A program made the position numbers and the translations under genes. 64,000 nt of DNA, taken from Paraconiothyrium sp. Pb-2020 (lineage: Eukaryota; Ascomycota; Dothideomycetes; Pleosporales; Didymosphaeriaceae). Below are positions 1 through 10,694 of this stretch, piece after piece (position 1 is the stretch's first letter; each line of letters begins with the position of its first letter). The stretch spans positions 372,001 through 436,000 of the forward strand of contig JAJUBI010000008.1 in NCBI GenBank assembly GCA_022419385.1. Reading direction: 5' to 3'. A model generated the notes under the pieces. The model saw only the letters and a program-made list of their open reading frames with translations. It ran no database searches and was not told the DNA's origin.

Positions 1-9
1 GTCGTCTCC

Positions 10-1099
10 CTAGTTGCTGCTCTTTTCATCGCCCTTGTCATCTTCCTTCTCATCGCTCTTCTCATCTTCCTGATCACGCTCTATGAGATCTCTAAGCACC
101 TCGAAGAATTGTGGTGTCCGTTCATGGTGTATGACTTTATTAGGATGTAAAAGCACCCATCGAACCTGGAGAACTTCCAATGCAGCGAACTTGTCGCTAC
201 GGCGCCGACCAACCGCTTTGATCCAGTTGCGTGCGACATTATAGAAGTCCACCGCGGCTCCTTCGACGGTCCTCACGGAAGCCTGGATACGGGTGGCCAC
301 GAGACTCTCGAGCGGCACATTTATTAGATGGTCGAGGTTGAATTGACAGTCGGAAGCTTTGTCTCCGCGTACATTGAGGTGCATCGGTACCTCTATGTTG
401 CGAAGGTGAGGGATCGCTTCGGGAAAATAGACTATGAAGGCATGGAGTGATGCCTGTGAAGAGAAGCTGAAGAGGTTGTTGGTGTACAGGAACGGCGTGG
501 CTTCCCGACAAACCTGCTTGCACGTGCGCAAAAGGTTGTAGGGGATGTCGTTCCTCTTCTTCTTGCTCCTCAGAACGGCCTTCGTCCGGTGCCGATGGGG
601 TTCGCTATAAGGATCCACTGCACGGGCTATGGGATCCCACCGATTGACTATGTACATCTGCTGGTCCGAGGTGAACGCGTACTCGTAGATCATGTTGCGG
701 ATTTCTCCAGGCCTAGAACCCAGTTAGCGACAGTTTTCCAAGTGGGTAGAGGAGATGCGGGGCGGGGCATCAAGATTATACTCGCGCTACGTACAGTTGT
801 AGGAAGCCGAGTGAAGTCTCATCCTTCTTTTTCTCCTTAGCCACCTTGCCTTTGGCCACCCTGGTCGCCTTCTGCTTCTTCCCAGCCACTGCCACTGACT
901 TCGATGCAGCTGATGTGGAACTCGGTACAGCTGGGGTAACTTTGCGTCGCTTTCGTTGGGGTTGCTTCACCTCTACGTCACCACCTGCATCGAACTCCTC
1001 ATCAGAGATGTCAGACTCAGCGTGATTGACGACTTTCTGATTGCTATTAGCTTTGCCGATATGGGGAAGGGCCAGACGTACCCAAGATCGCTTGCTCAT
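10..1099 (-). CDS. Fungal LPxEIRxxIYxYAF-type (DUF7730/F-box-like) protein
   Basis: Two exons, 795-1099 and 10-712, joined over an 82-nt intron (donor GTACGT, acceptor TTCTAG); the split Leu codon (CT|G) restores LPGEIRNMIYEYAF, the signature opening of a large family of fungal proteins of unknown function with an F-box-like N-terminus. The spliced protein is 335 aa. The ATG at 1099 sits in a CACCATG context; the first ~95 residues are basic and low-complexity (RKRRK, KKQK, many Lys/Ala), suggesting nuclear targeting. The C-terminus is a Glu/Asp/Lys/Ser-rich tail. The folded part (about 100-310) has the usual 'TCKQVCREATPFLY' type segment. A role as an SCF adaptor is only inference from the family. 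The splice model is firm; the function is not. Confidence 0.8.
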
Positions 1100-1758
1100 G
1101 GTGAGATGTTTCGGTTTCAGATTTCCGTCGAGTGGAACGCTAATGAGTGGGTGGATTTGTAGAGTGCGGTGGGCACAAATATTCGAAGGCTCTATGTACG
1201 GTAGCGTGGTAGCGCACGCACCAGCCAGGCCGCCTAGAGTGTGGGGCTGTGGAAGTTGAAAGTGCTCCGGCCAAGGAGTCACGTAGCTATGAGTGAACAG
1301 TGGAACAGAGAATCTAAGCGGGGGGAGTTTTACGATTAGTGCACGCGTCGAAGTGTGATCTTGCGAGCCAGACAGGCAATTTCAATAAGGAGATTGTGTT
1401 GAGAGGGGTTTGGAGGTTCTTGTCTGTCGAATCAAGGACAATGAAGTGAAAGCCTTCATATAGCTTACAACTAACAGGGTGAAACATGGCGCTACCGTTG
1501 CACTGGTAACAAAGAGAGCCCTTGAAACGCAATTAGAAGTATCTAGCCGCCTCCGCGCTCGTCAGTCGCTGATACATCTCCGCTGACTTGCCCAGATGCA
1601 GGGCTACATCGATCTTCTTTGTGAATTTGCCTGTTCCTGCCCCTCCCAACAGGTACGGTCTTTCTTTTATGTTGGCTCTTTTTGATGCCAGCCTTACGAG
1701 ATACCTAGGTACCATGGATGCCCGTCCTGCTGTGGTGACTCTTCGCTCTCTGTCCTCC
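1100..1758. other. Intergenic, no gene seen
   Basis: Contains the upstream region of the minus-strand gene ending at 10 and short open stretches on the minus strand (about 1314-1715) that match no family I recognise. The part next to 1759 may be further debris of the CorA-like relict. Confidence 0.5.
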
Positions 1759-2199
1759 TCACCGCGTTCGCCAGCTTGTCCGCTTCCTCTTTCCCCTTGA
1801 ACCCTGAGCGTTCCGGGGTATTAGGATCCAGCCAGGAATGTGCTCTTCGATCAGGGATTCGTACTTGCGTATGCGACGACACATGATGAATAGCTGCTTC
1901 AAAATGTCATTCAAAGTACCAATTTCAGGGGGTTCGCGTTCAAGTCGCCACTCTATTGTTTTGAGGTCGCGCTCGAGGTAAGCGTTCACAGTGATCCATT
2001 CCAATGTAATCATGCGATAAAGGCCTTGGAAAATGGTAACAGGAGATAGTTGCTTGCTCTCGATGTTGGGATTGCGCTTAAGGTAGTAGATTGCAGATGT
2101 TGTGTACATCTTGCGGTGTATCAGGGCAACGTTCATACAGCCATTGGAACTCAAGCTCTCAATAGCCTGGCTAAGTCCCACGCTTTCGATCTCAGTCAC
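1759..2199 (-). pseudogene. Relict of a fungal CorA-like/ankyrin-type protein C-terminal region
   Basis: About 145 codons on the minus strand carry a segment running from ITLEWITVNAYLERDLKTIE to CRRIRKYESLIEEH. This resembles the stretch just before the CorA-like transmembrane domain in large fungal proteins, where an 'EW..V..YL.RDL.TIE..LE' helix precedes '..LF..RRR..KYE.L'. There is no ATG at the start (GTG), no upstream conserved region, and the two-helix transmembrane domain that should follow is missing: the frame ends in low-complexity sequence and the adjacent frame carries unrelated residues. I read it as a truncated, decayed copy. It could instead be one exon of a poorly conserved small gene. 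Confidence 0.45.
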
Positions 2200-2964
2200 C
2201 TAGATTTTCTTCTCACGATCACAATGTCCATGCTTCTGGAAGTATCGCAGAAATAAACACAGGGTAGAAAACACTTCCTAACTCTAGGCAGACGATATGA
2301 TGAGACGAAAGGGATGGTAGGCGTAGAGGCGTTAATTTCGACTTAGGCACTAGTAAACTTCTACAGTAAAGTGTACACCTGCCTTACTAATTCTGTACGT
2401 AGGTTCTGGCTATTGCTAAAGAGGATCTTAGTCGAGGTCAGGTACTTGTGTTTTATCATCTGGTTGTGGAGTGGATGTACGCTAGTGCTCCAATGGAGGC
2501 ATGCAGGTACGCCAATTTAAAACATCCTGCGACGAGGATCGATGCAAAGATTCGGAGAGCCCATGCAGAACAGCTGGGTTGTTGCAAATTATGCTTCTTG
2601 GGCGTGGAGACGGGCGCGTCAAATCCTTACGAAAGAAGTTCATTCTCCGTAGTAACAATTTCTGACGTAGTACTAACTTACGTTAAGTGCGACAGGGACT
2701 ACCTACCGTTGTGTTGCATAAACCTCACATCACGCATCTTGAACCTTAAAACACCAGTCTACAATGCAAACACTGATATTACGCATAACTAACTATAGCT
2801 AAGAGACTTCCACAAATGAAAAAAACGCGCGGCAAGCGCCAGAGCAGGCTTCAAATGCCACTCCGGACGCCCGGCACATGGTATCAGGTATCATAGGTGT
2901 CGCTGTCACGCCAATCCATCCCATCCATCCGTCCATTCATGATCCCTTCTCTTTAATCATTCGT
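2200..2964. other. Intergenic; 3' flank of erdS with CCAT-type simple repeat
   Basis: Somewhat A/T-richer than its surroundings. Holds a short CCATCCATCC-type imperfect tandem at about 2911-2940, just beyond the stop codon of the minus-strand synthetase gene, probably in its 3' UTR. No conserved open reading frame was recognised. Confidence 0.5.
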
Positions 2965-5900
2965 CTAGTCATCATCCTCAAAGAAGTTCAAGATAGCCTT
3001 GATCGCCATCGGGCCCAGCCCGTGCGGCGGGTAGCAGATGTAGCTCGGGTCGTCCGTCGCACCCAGCTTCTCTCTGAACTCGGTCTTGTTTGTGAGCTTG
3101 AGCTCCGTCGCGATGGCCTGGTACGCGCGGCTCAGCACCTTGACGCGCGTGCCCTTGACGTTGTGGCCAGGCGTGAACTTGCTGCTTGCACCGCCGCCGA
3201 AGGTGATGGTCGTGGCGCCAGCCTGGGCGACGACCTTCATGGCGTGGAGCACGACGTGTTCGATGGAGCCGGACGGTGCGTTCGGGAAGTCGAGCGAGTA
3301 CTTGACTTGCCAGCCGTGGTCGGCGCTCAGCTGTGCCATGACGACGAGAGCGGCGATGGTGCCGTCGGGTGTCATCGCGATGTGGTATTGACGGTGCTCC
3401 TCGTCTTGCCATGGGTGGATGTTGGTAAGATGCACCTGGCGGCCCTTCCTGCCCTTCAGCCAGTCTTCTACACGGGCATCGACCTTCTTCTTCATGTCGT
3501 CCGGGACGGGCGTGCCGATGGGGTAGTCGGTGATCTTGACACCCTCCTTCTCGGCATGGCGGACCTTGCGCTGCACGTCCGAGTCGTTCAATGCAGGGTT
3601 GTGAGCAGGGTCGACACGTTGTTCAGCGACGACGGAGAAGGTCCGCCAGTTGAACTTGGTGGCGAGTACTTCCTCAGCGTCGTGACCTACGAGCAGCCAG
3701 AGTGGCTTCAAGTTACGCTCCTTCTTGATGTACTTGAGGTAGCCGGTCATTGTCTTCAAGTACTGGCTTGGGTGGCAAAGAGGGTCACCAACGGTGATCG
3801 CGAAACCATCCTGGGGAACGAAGCCAACAGCAGCTCCCGTAAAATCGTCTCGCCAGATCTCCGTGCGAGGCTCCAACCAGGAGGTATTTGTGGCATCTCC
3901 GTAGTTGGCAATGAGCTTGGTGATGGGCTGGAAGTCCATGCCTGCTGCAGCTCGATCCTGGCCTTCCCACGGCGGGTGCATCGTGCTGGATTCAGGGTGA
4001 CGCAGTTGCTTGATCACGGGCTTTTCGGGCAAACTCTTGGGGTCGCGAGGGAATAGCGACGCATGTCGGATGTTGCCCAGGTTCAGTAGAAGCATGAGAA
4101 TGCGTTCCAAACCGATACCACCGCCGCCGTGCGGAGGAGCACCCCATTGGAAGCCCTGAATGTACTCTTCCATGGTCTGGGGGTCAACCTTCATTCGGTG
4201 CATCTTGTCAAGGAGCATATCCGATTCATGAATACGCTGGCCACCACTCAGAATCTCTTGTCCACGAACGAAAATGTCAAAAGAGTTGGTGAGCTTGGGG
4301 TTTTCCGGATCTGGCATCGCGTAGAACGGCCGTGCGTTGGTAGGGAACTTGTCGAGGACGTAGTAGTCGGTGCCCAGCTTTTGCTTGATAACACGGCCAA
4401 GCTGTACTTCATCACGCGTACCCATGTCTTCGTTCTCATCCAGGGGGTTTCCGTCGTCATCCCTCCAGCCAGACTCGTTGAGCATGCGAATACCTTCCGC
4501 AAAGGGAATGATGGGAGTTTCGTCTAACCAAACGAGATCCTCGTGAGGGAAGTGCTTCTTGATCACCTCGATCTCAGGGCGATAGCGCTCGTAGATGCCT
4601 TTGAAGATGTTCTTGAATGTACGGTCTAGCACGCGGAGGACTTCATGATAGTGTTCGTCTATCGACATCTCCAAATCAAGACCAGTGTACTCGGTCAAAT
4701 GACGGTATGTGTTGCTGTTCTCTGCACGGAATACAGCGCCAATCTCGTAAACCCTGCCGAAGTCGGCAGAAATACACATTTGCTTAGCCAACTGAGGACT
4801 CTGGGCAAGGAAAGCACCACGGCCAAAGTATTCAACCTTGAACACACTGGCACCGGATTCGGTCGCACCACCCTGAAGTTTAGGAGTGTGGATCTCGATG
4901 AAGCCTTCGTGGTCTAGTTGGGAGCGGAAGAGATTGCAAATGCCGGACTGGATGCGGAAGATGCCCTGGGACGCTGTTGTGCGCAAGTCGATGACACGAT
5001 TGCTCAAGCGCGTGCGGTCATTGATCCTCACGCGGGTGTGGCCTTCTTTGTGGTCAGCACTTGCGAGGTCTTCGTCGACCTCGGCTTGCGTGACCTCAGC
5101 TTCGTAGACGTTGAACGGAAGGTGGTCGGTGACAGCAGCCTCCACGTGGAGATCGTGAACGGCGACTTCGACGTCATGGACAGTAGCGCCGGTGACATCG
5201 CCCTGCTTGTTGTTCGGTGCCTGAAGGATACCCTTGACAAGCACAACGCTCTCAGCCTCGAGATGCTCAGCCCAATAAAGCATGTACTTGGATATGTCTG
5301 CATGCTCAACCAATATACCTTGGATGGTAGCGAGCTGCTGTCGGAAGACAAAGAAGACGAACTTGGAGCTCATCTTCCGCAGGTGGTGGATTCTGGCGCG
5401 GAAGACGACTTGCTTGCCAACATCCGCAGCGGTGAAGTCGAGGATCTTCATACGCGGCTCATGCTTCCACTCCTTAGCATAGCTGTTGGGCGGGACCAGG
5501 CCATACTTGGCCTTCTGTTCTGGAGTGAGCTCTGCCTCGGCCTGAGCCTCCATTTCCTTCTTCCTCCGCTCGATCTCCTTCTCCTTCTGCAAGGCCTCCT
5601 GGCGACGCTCTTCTTGCTGCGCCTGCCTCTCGTGCTTCCGCAGCTGGTTCTTGGACATGGGCTCGCCTTCGCGGTTGAGCGGAGTGTCGCCATCGCTGGA
5701 CGAGTCGCCGCCGATGTGCAGCTTCTCCTTGACGGCGCGAATGGGGGAGTGGGTGGCACCTGAGCCAGAGCGGCGGTGGGCGGACCCAAAGGTCCGGCTG
5801 CGGCTTGGGCTGTCGGTGCGGCGGTGGAAGAGGCCGCTGTCATTCTTGGAGGTCTTATCTATGCTGGACCTGCTGTCGGCGGGCGAGAGCACACCGGAGG

Positions 5901-6093
5901 GGCTGTCGAGGCCCCGCTTGAACTCCCCACTGGGACGGTGTGCAAAGACGCCGGAAGCCCGGGGCGATGTTATGCCCCCGTTCGCGTGGGAACCGGATCG
6001 TGGTGACTTGATACCACCTGCACTTTCATCGTCCGAGGCGGGATTGCTATGGGAGCCCGTCTTGAGCTTCCCCAATACTTTCTTGAGCGACAT
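2965..6093 (-). CDS. erdS: ErdS: aspartyl-tRNA synthetase-DUF2156 fusion (ergosteryl-aspartate synthase)
   Basis: Intronless, 1042 aa. Residues 1-150 are a Ser/Arg/Pro-rich disordered extension; 150-200 a charged coiled-coil/tRNA-binding segment; about 220-315 the OB-fold anticodon-binding domain (VVFRARIHHLRKMS); about 355-690 a class II AspRS core with motif 2 (FRAE near 455) and motif 3 (GIGLER near 660). Residues about 720-1030 are a DUF2156 (GNAT-fold) aminoacyl-tRNA transferase domain, with WRTFSVVAEQ and a YCPP-like end (YICYPPHGLGP). This architecture is that of fungal ErdS, shown in the literature to charge tRNA-Asp and transfer aspartate to the 3-beta hydroxyl of ergosterol. That activity is established for the family and inferred here. 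A free-standing AspRS, if present, lies outside this window. The start ATG follows a CAAC context. The erdH-type hydrolase is not in the window. Confidence 0.93.
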   Translation of the reverse strand: MSLKKVLGKLKTGSHSNPASDDESAGGIKSPRSGSHANGGITSPRASGVFAHRPSGEFKRGLDSPSGVLSPADSRSSIDKTSKNDSGLFHRRTDSPSRSRTFGSAHRRSGSGATHSPIRAVKEKLHIGGDSSSDGDTPLNREGEPMSKNQLRKHERQAQQEERRQEALQKEKEIERRKKEMEAQAEAELTPEQKAKYGLVPPNSYAKEWKHEPRMKILDFTAADVGKQVVFRARIHHLRKMSSKFVFFVFRQQLATIQGILVEHADISKYMLYWAEHLEAESVVLVKGILQAPNNKQGDVTGATVHDVEVAVHDLHVEAAVTDHLPFNVYEAEVTQAEVDEDLASADHKEGHTRVRINDRTRLSNRVIDLRTTASQGIFRIQSGICNLFRSQLDHEGFIEIHTPKLQGGATESGASVFKVEYFGRGAFLAQSPQLAKQMCISADFGRVYEIGAVFRAENSNTYRHLTEYTGLDLEMSIDEHYHEVLRVLDRTFKNIFKGIYERYRPEIEVIKKHFPHEDLVWLDETPIIPFAEGIRMLNESGWRDDDGNPLDENEDMGTRDEVQLGRVIKQKLGTDYYVLDKFPTNARPFYAMPDPENPKLTNSFDIFVRGQEILSGGQRIHESDMLLDKMHRMKVDPQTMEEYIQGFQWGAPPHGGGGIGLERILMLLLNLGNIRHASLFPRDPKSLPEKPVIKQLRHPESSTMHPPWEGQDRAAAGMDFQPITKLIANYGDATNTSWLEPRTEIWRDDFTGAAVGFVPQDGFAITVGDPLCHPSQYLKTMTGYLKYIKKERNLKPLWLLVGHDAEEVLATKFNWRTFSVVAEQRVDPAHNPALNDSDVQRKVRHAEKEGVKITDYPIGTPVPDDMKKKVDARVEDWLKGRKGRQVHLTNIHPWQDEEHRQYHIAMTPDGTIAALVVMAQLSADHGWQVKYSLDFPNAPSGSIEHVVLHAMKVVAQAGATTITFGGGASSKFTPGHNVKGTRVKVLSRAYQAIATELKLTNKTEFREKLGATDDPSYICYPPHGLGPMAIKAILNFFEDDD

Positions 6094-7204
6094 GTTGTGA
6101 GTTGGGCCGTACGGCGGGCGTTCCCAGGAGGATGGTCGGAATAGGTTCGCACAGCTGCCTTGACTTCAGCTGGCGTGACGCAATTGCGGCCGTGGTGGGG
6201 CAGGAACGTCCGCGGGGGAGGGAGATAAAGAGCTGGTGGGTGAGGAGTCTGTGGGAGGGGAATTCTTGGAGCAATGCGGCCCGGGGCGTATAGTTAACGC
6301 TGGGCGCGTCCTGCAGGTGGCTTGTTTCTGCGCGGGCCAACACGGGTCTGCCGATGACGAAAGGCCTTCTTTCCGCGTGCTTGCCTGGCCGAAACCGATG
6401 AGGAATGAAATCTGGCGGATTAGCGCGGGACTTTCCGGTACGTCACAGGGACGTCAGGCGAGAACACAACGCTCCAGGCATACCCAATTCACGCCAATGT
6501 AGGGAGCAACAAAGACAACAAAGCAGTGCGTGCGCGCCTCAGCCTGGGTCCAGCAGCGGGGAGCAGACCCTTTCTGCTCTGGGCGTGCTGCCTCCGCACG
6601 CCGGCGGCGCGTTCTCTGCGGTTACTCAGAACATGGCGGCTGACACATCCGTCTGAATCCGGGTCGAGCCACAGCGCTCTCGATACGGCGGCCTCTTCGG
6701 CGTGCGAGAGAGGACCGAAGCTCTCAGAAGCTTTCCCAAGCCTGGCACCCGCCCATGCACTTCCCCCACATGGCGCCCGTCCTAACCGCTTCTGCTGGCC
6801 TGTTGCGCACATGGGGAAGGCATGACTGATGCACATGCAGATGTCGGCGACTGCAGAATAGCGTGCTTTTGCCCTCTTTGCCATACACCCTGGCAACCGC
6901 GGCTCCGCAGGCTATTCCCTGATGTTGCCCGCAGTCTGTGCTGTGCCACATGTTTACCGGCACACCTGGGCAGGGCGCGTATCAGCCACGGGATGCGGGA
7001 ATACCGACTTGCCAACACGCAATGCGTGAGATTCACTGATCCTGCTCCGAACCTTCATCTTAGCACACCAACTTAATATAGCTCCGACCGTTCTGGAGCC
7101 CCTCAAATCATCCAGCGCACACCCTCTGAGACACCGCCCAGCTCACAGTCGTCATTTCCACACTTTGCCTTGTTCTCTCCCCAGAGATCTACATGAGGTT
7201 TATT
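6094..7204. other. Intergenic, promoter side of erdS
   Basis: GC-rich (visibly so at 6490-6830), giving overlapping open frames on both strands without any family resemblance or codon-biased frame. Contains the erdS promoter/5' UTR and, towards 7200, the 3' UTR of the minus-strand questin-oxidase-like gene. Nothing else is supported. Confidence 0.5.
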
Positions 7205-8667
7205 TTACTCGAGCTCGGGATACGCATACGACACGTCATTGTCGACGCTCTCGAACCCTCCCCATCGCTTAAACTCGTCTGCAACCTGCACTGCGGCTTT
7301 GAGGTAGAATTGCTTCTCGTCGCCCCAAGTCTCTGACGCAACCTTGATCGCTCGTACCGCTGCTACCGTTAGCCCTGACCCACTGAAACACTGCGTGATG
7401 AATTACCTTTCACGTAGTGCGCGTCCAGCGAATGAGACGAATTTAGTGCCTTATCTACCACAAACTTCCAGCTCCTGCCTTGCAGGGCGTACTCGTTGAT
7501 CCTGTCGAGTTTGATTTCCGGCCGGGTCTGCGCAATGTACACTGCCAGCGTAAAGAGCCACCATTGCCGGACCAGGCTGATGTGGAACTTGGCCGGAATA
7601 AGTGGAAGGAGCAGTCGCACGGCATGAGAAGACGTCAGCAGGTGGACGAAGAAGAAGTCGAACCTGGAATCCTCTGCTGGGTCGGTACCAACAAGGATTG
7701 CGACCGCTGCCTGTTGTGATTCCTCAAACTGCTTCTTTGGATCTGAGAGGTCCCACGCATTGAAATATTCTAGGAAAGCATCCTCCTGCTCTCCTAGCAC
7801 TTTCGTTATGTCACCACTGCGCTTCTTGTAGAGTCCATCGAACCTCTTATCCTTCCTGACCTTGTGCAGAATCTCGACAAGCGATGTCGACTGGATAGGG
7901 CTCGGTCTTGTATACTTCGGTTCGTCGATGTATTTGTGGAGGGAGCCGTAGAAGCATGCCCCGAGGGCCAGGGCTTCGATCGCGACAGTTCTTGAATTGA
8001 GCTCGTAGGCGTACCCAAGGTGAATGAGTGGGTGAGCAACTGGAAACTCGTTACATAAACATCGACAGCCAGTGCGCTTCTACTTACGTCCAGAGATCAG
8101 GCCGTTGATCAACGGTTCTTTGCCTTCAAACATATACTCTTCCAAAAGCGCCTTCGAGTCATACCGCTTCGCCACCAATTGATCTTCGAAGAAGTCCACA
8201 AACGCCCGCTGGTACCTGCAGATAATCAGCACTGTCAACCCCGTGATAACACGCGTCGTACTCTCGCTTCCCCAAGAAGTCCCTCCAGTCCTCCTTCGAT
8301 ATTTCTCCAGGCGAATCATGCCATGGCTCCAGTTGTTCAGACTCTTTCTCGTAGATGTCGTTCAAGTGCTCATGCGTTCCGCCCAGAATGTATGCCGAGC
8401 CCAGAATCTGAGATGCAAGCTTAGCTAACAGCCAAAGTCGCCTTCGATTACGCTCACGTGTGGTGCGTGGTTGTGGAACTGTAGATTGTGGTATATAATC
8501 GAATGGTTCGCGTGGTTTGCCTTGAGTAGGTGCTTCAACGTTCGCGGCCGCTTCTCCGCAGCCGTTTCGACATGGTGCGTCTCCACGGGAACTATGTCAA
8601 TGGATGGGTATTCCTTTCCATCTGCAGTTAGGAAAGCCGGTAGCTTGAATGATGGGAGACTGAACAT
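7205..8667 (-). CDS. Questin oxidase-like protein (AflY/GedK family)
   Basis: Five exons (8458-8667, 8262-8407, 8088-8215, 7407-8039, 7205-7362) with introns of 50, 46, 48 and 44 nt; all junctions keep frame, giving 424 aa. Family features: the N-terminal 'TLKHLLKANHANHSIIYH' segment, 'HILGSAYILGGTHEHL' across the first junction, 'LAHPLIHLGYAYELNSR' across the third, and the C-terminal 'SYAYPELE'-type end. Members include Baeyer-Villiger-type enzymes acting on anthraquinones such as questin, and the aflatoxin-pathway protein AflY, but most genomes carry several stand-alone copies of unknown substrate. No polyketide synthase or other biosynthetic gene lies nearby, so a pathway cannot be assigned. 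An upstream in-frame ATG at 8703 would add 12 residues. Confidence 0.85.
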
Positions 8668-8967
8668 TTTCCAGTTGGTAGAGGGGGTGGAAAGATTGTG
8701 ATGCATTGCGGGGAAATCTGGAGCTATGATGATTCGATGTGGTCTGTGCGTCAACGTACTGCTCCCGGCAATGTTCGATCTAGTAGCGAAGCGTACCGGA
8801 TCTCACTAAATTGGAAAATTGGATCAGGTCATTGGAAATGCTTGCCGCTTATATTGACGTTTCAATCTGCACGAGTCTCTATGCCAACATTACAGGAACC
8901 TGACAATCAATGTGACGCTCCCAAAGTCGCTAAAGGCATACGTGCTGCTATTCACAGGGTATATTGC

Positions 8968-10694
8968 CTAGTACTCACCCTCCTCAACGCCTTCCTCCAA
9001 AGAGTCGCTGGCGACCTCCTCGTAGTCCTTTTCGAGCGCCGCCAAATCCTCACGAGCCTCGGAGAACTCGCCTTCTTCCATACCCTCACCAACGTACCAG
9101 TGGACGAATGCGCGCTTGGAGTACATAAGGTCGAACTTGTGGTCCAGACGAGACCAAGCCTCGGCAATGGCGGTGGTGTTGCTAAGCATAGAGACGCTGC
9201 GGTCAACGGCGGCGAGCTCGCTTCCGGGGGGGCTGATGGGCCTACGCGGGGGTAAGCATGGTCATAGGTCCAACCATAATCTGATACTCACTTGGTGTAG
9301 TTAATACCGAGCTTGAAGCCAGTAGGGCACCATTCGACAAGGTTGAAGGAAGACTTGGCCTTGAGAGCGGCCGCAGCCACTGTGCAGTCGCGAGGAACAA
9401 TGTCTCCGCGGTACAGAAGTGCGACAGCCATGTACTTTCCGTTGCGCGGGTCGCAAACAACCATCTGGTTGTTGGGCTCGAAGCCTGGCCTTGTCAGCTA
9501 CGAATTAGTCCTGAACCCAAAGGACCTACATTGGAAGGTCAAGTCGGAAACCTTGAAGCTCTCGTGAGAACTCTTCTTGGCTGAAACGACAGGAGCGTAG
9601 CTGATGAGCGGGTAGTGGATACGTGGGTATGGAACCAAGTTGGTCTGGAACTCGTTGAGATCCACGTTGAGCGCACCATCGAATCGCAGACTTGAGGTGA
9701 TGGAGCTGACGACCTGGGCAATCAGACGGTTGAGGTGCTCGTAGTTAGGACGGGGGATGTCCAAGCTGCGACGGCAAATATCGTACACGGCCTCATTGTC
9801 AACAAGGAAAGTGCAGTCAGAGTTCTCAATCGTGCTGTGGGTGGACAGGACAGCATTATAGGGCTCAACAACAGATGTTGAGACACGAGGGGCAGGATAT
9901 ACGGAGAACTCAAGCTTGCACTTCTTGCCGTAATCGGTGGAGAGACGCTCTAGAAGGAGAGCACCAAAACCGGAACCAGTTCCGCCACCAAAGGAGTGGA
10001 AGATGAGGAAGCCCTGAAGGGACGAGCAGTTGTCTAGCGAGGTTAGTCACCGCCTCGCGCATGACCAGTGCCAGGCAAAATCCTACCAGCAACGCGTCGA
10101 ATGCGCTCGATAACGCCGTCGACCATTTCCTTGCCAATGGTGTAGTGACCGCGGGCATAGTTGTTGGCAGCGTCTTCCTTGCCGCTCATCAAGAGCTCGG
10201 GGTGGTAGAGCTGGCGGTAGGCGCCGGTGCGGATCTCATCGATCGGGGAGGGGTCCAAGTCGACGAAGATGGAGCGCGGCACGTATTTACCGCTTCCAGT
10301 CTCGGTGAAGAAGGTCTCGTACGAGCCACCTTCCGCAACATCTTTGGCATCAGGGTCAGGACGACCGTCAGCCCCCAGGCCGTGCTCCAACAGGTACCTA
10401 AGACCCGGTCAGTCGAGTTGGTTCGTATGCGGTGGCGATGAAGGGCGCGTACAGTTCCCAGGCACTGTTACCGAGCTGGACACCAGCCTGGCCAATGTGA
10501 AGGTGGCAGATCTGCAAGAAAGAAGTGGTCAGCGAGGTTTCGGCGCAACGATTGACGCCCGGCACGAATTGTTCCAACGACTCTTTCACCAGACTCGAGA
10601 TGGCTCCATGGGAGCCAAGTCAAGAACCCCTCCTTCCCCTCGATACACGTAAACAACGCGCTGTGTGGGCTGATATACGTACCTCTCCTCGCAT
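8968..10694 (-). CDS. tubA: Alpha-tubulin
   Basis: Six exons: 10683-10694, 10453-10511, 10087-10397, 9530-10033, 9292-9484, 8968-9241; introns of 171, 55, 53, 45 and 50 nt. The spliced protein is 450 aa, the normal alpha-tubulin length. Exon 1 is only 12 nt (Met-Arg-Gly-Glu), followed by ICHLHIGQAGVQLGNSAWEL. The GTP-binding signature GGGTGSG lies near residue 145, the alpha-specific catalytic Glu is present in NVDLNEFQTNL, and the conserved SNTTAIAEAW and FVHWYVGEGMEEGEF segments follow. The tail is acidic and ends in GEY, so it carries the terminal Tyr of detyrosinatable alpha-tubulins. It pairs with beta-tubulin to build microtubules. It lies tail-to-head behind the questin-oxidase-like gene with about 300 bp between them. 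Confidence 0.97.

Noticed and set aside
2878..4056. 392-codon plus-strand open frame
   Set aside because: It is the antisense shadow of the conserved erdS coding sequence and has no family resemblance.
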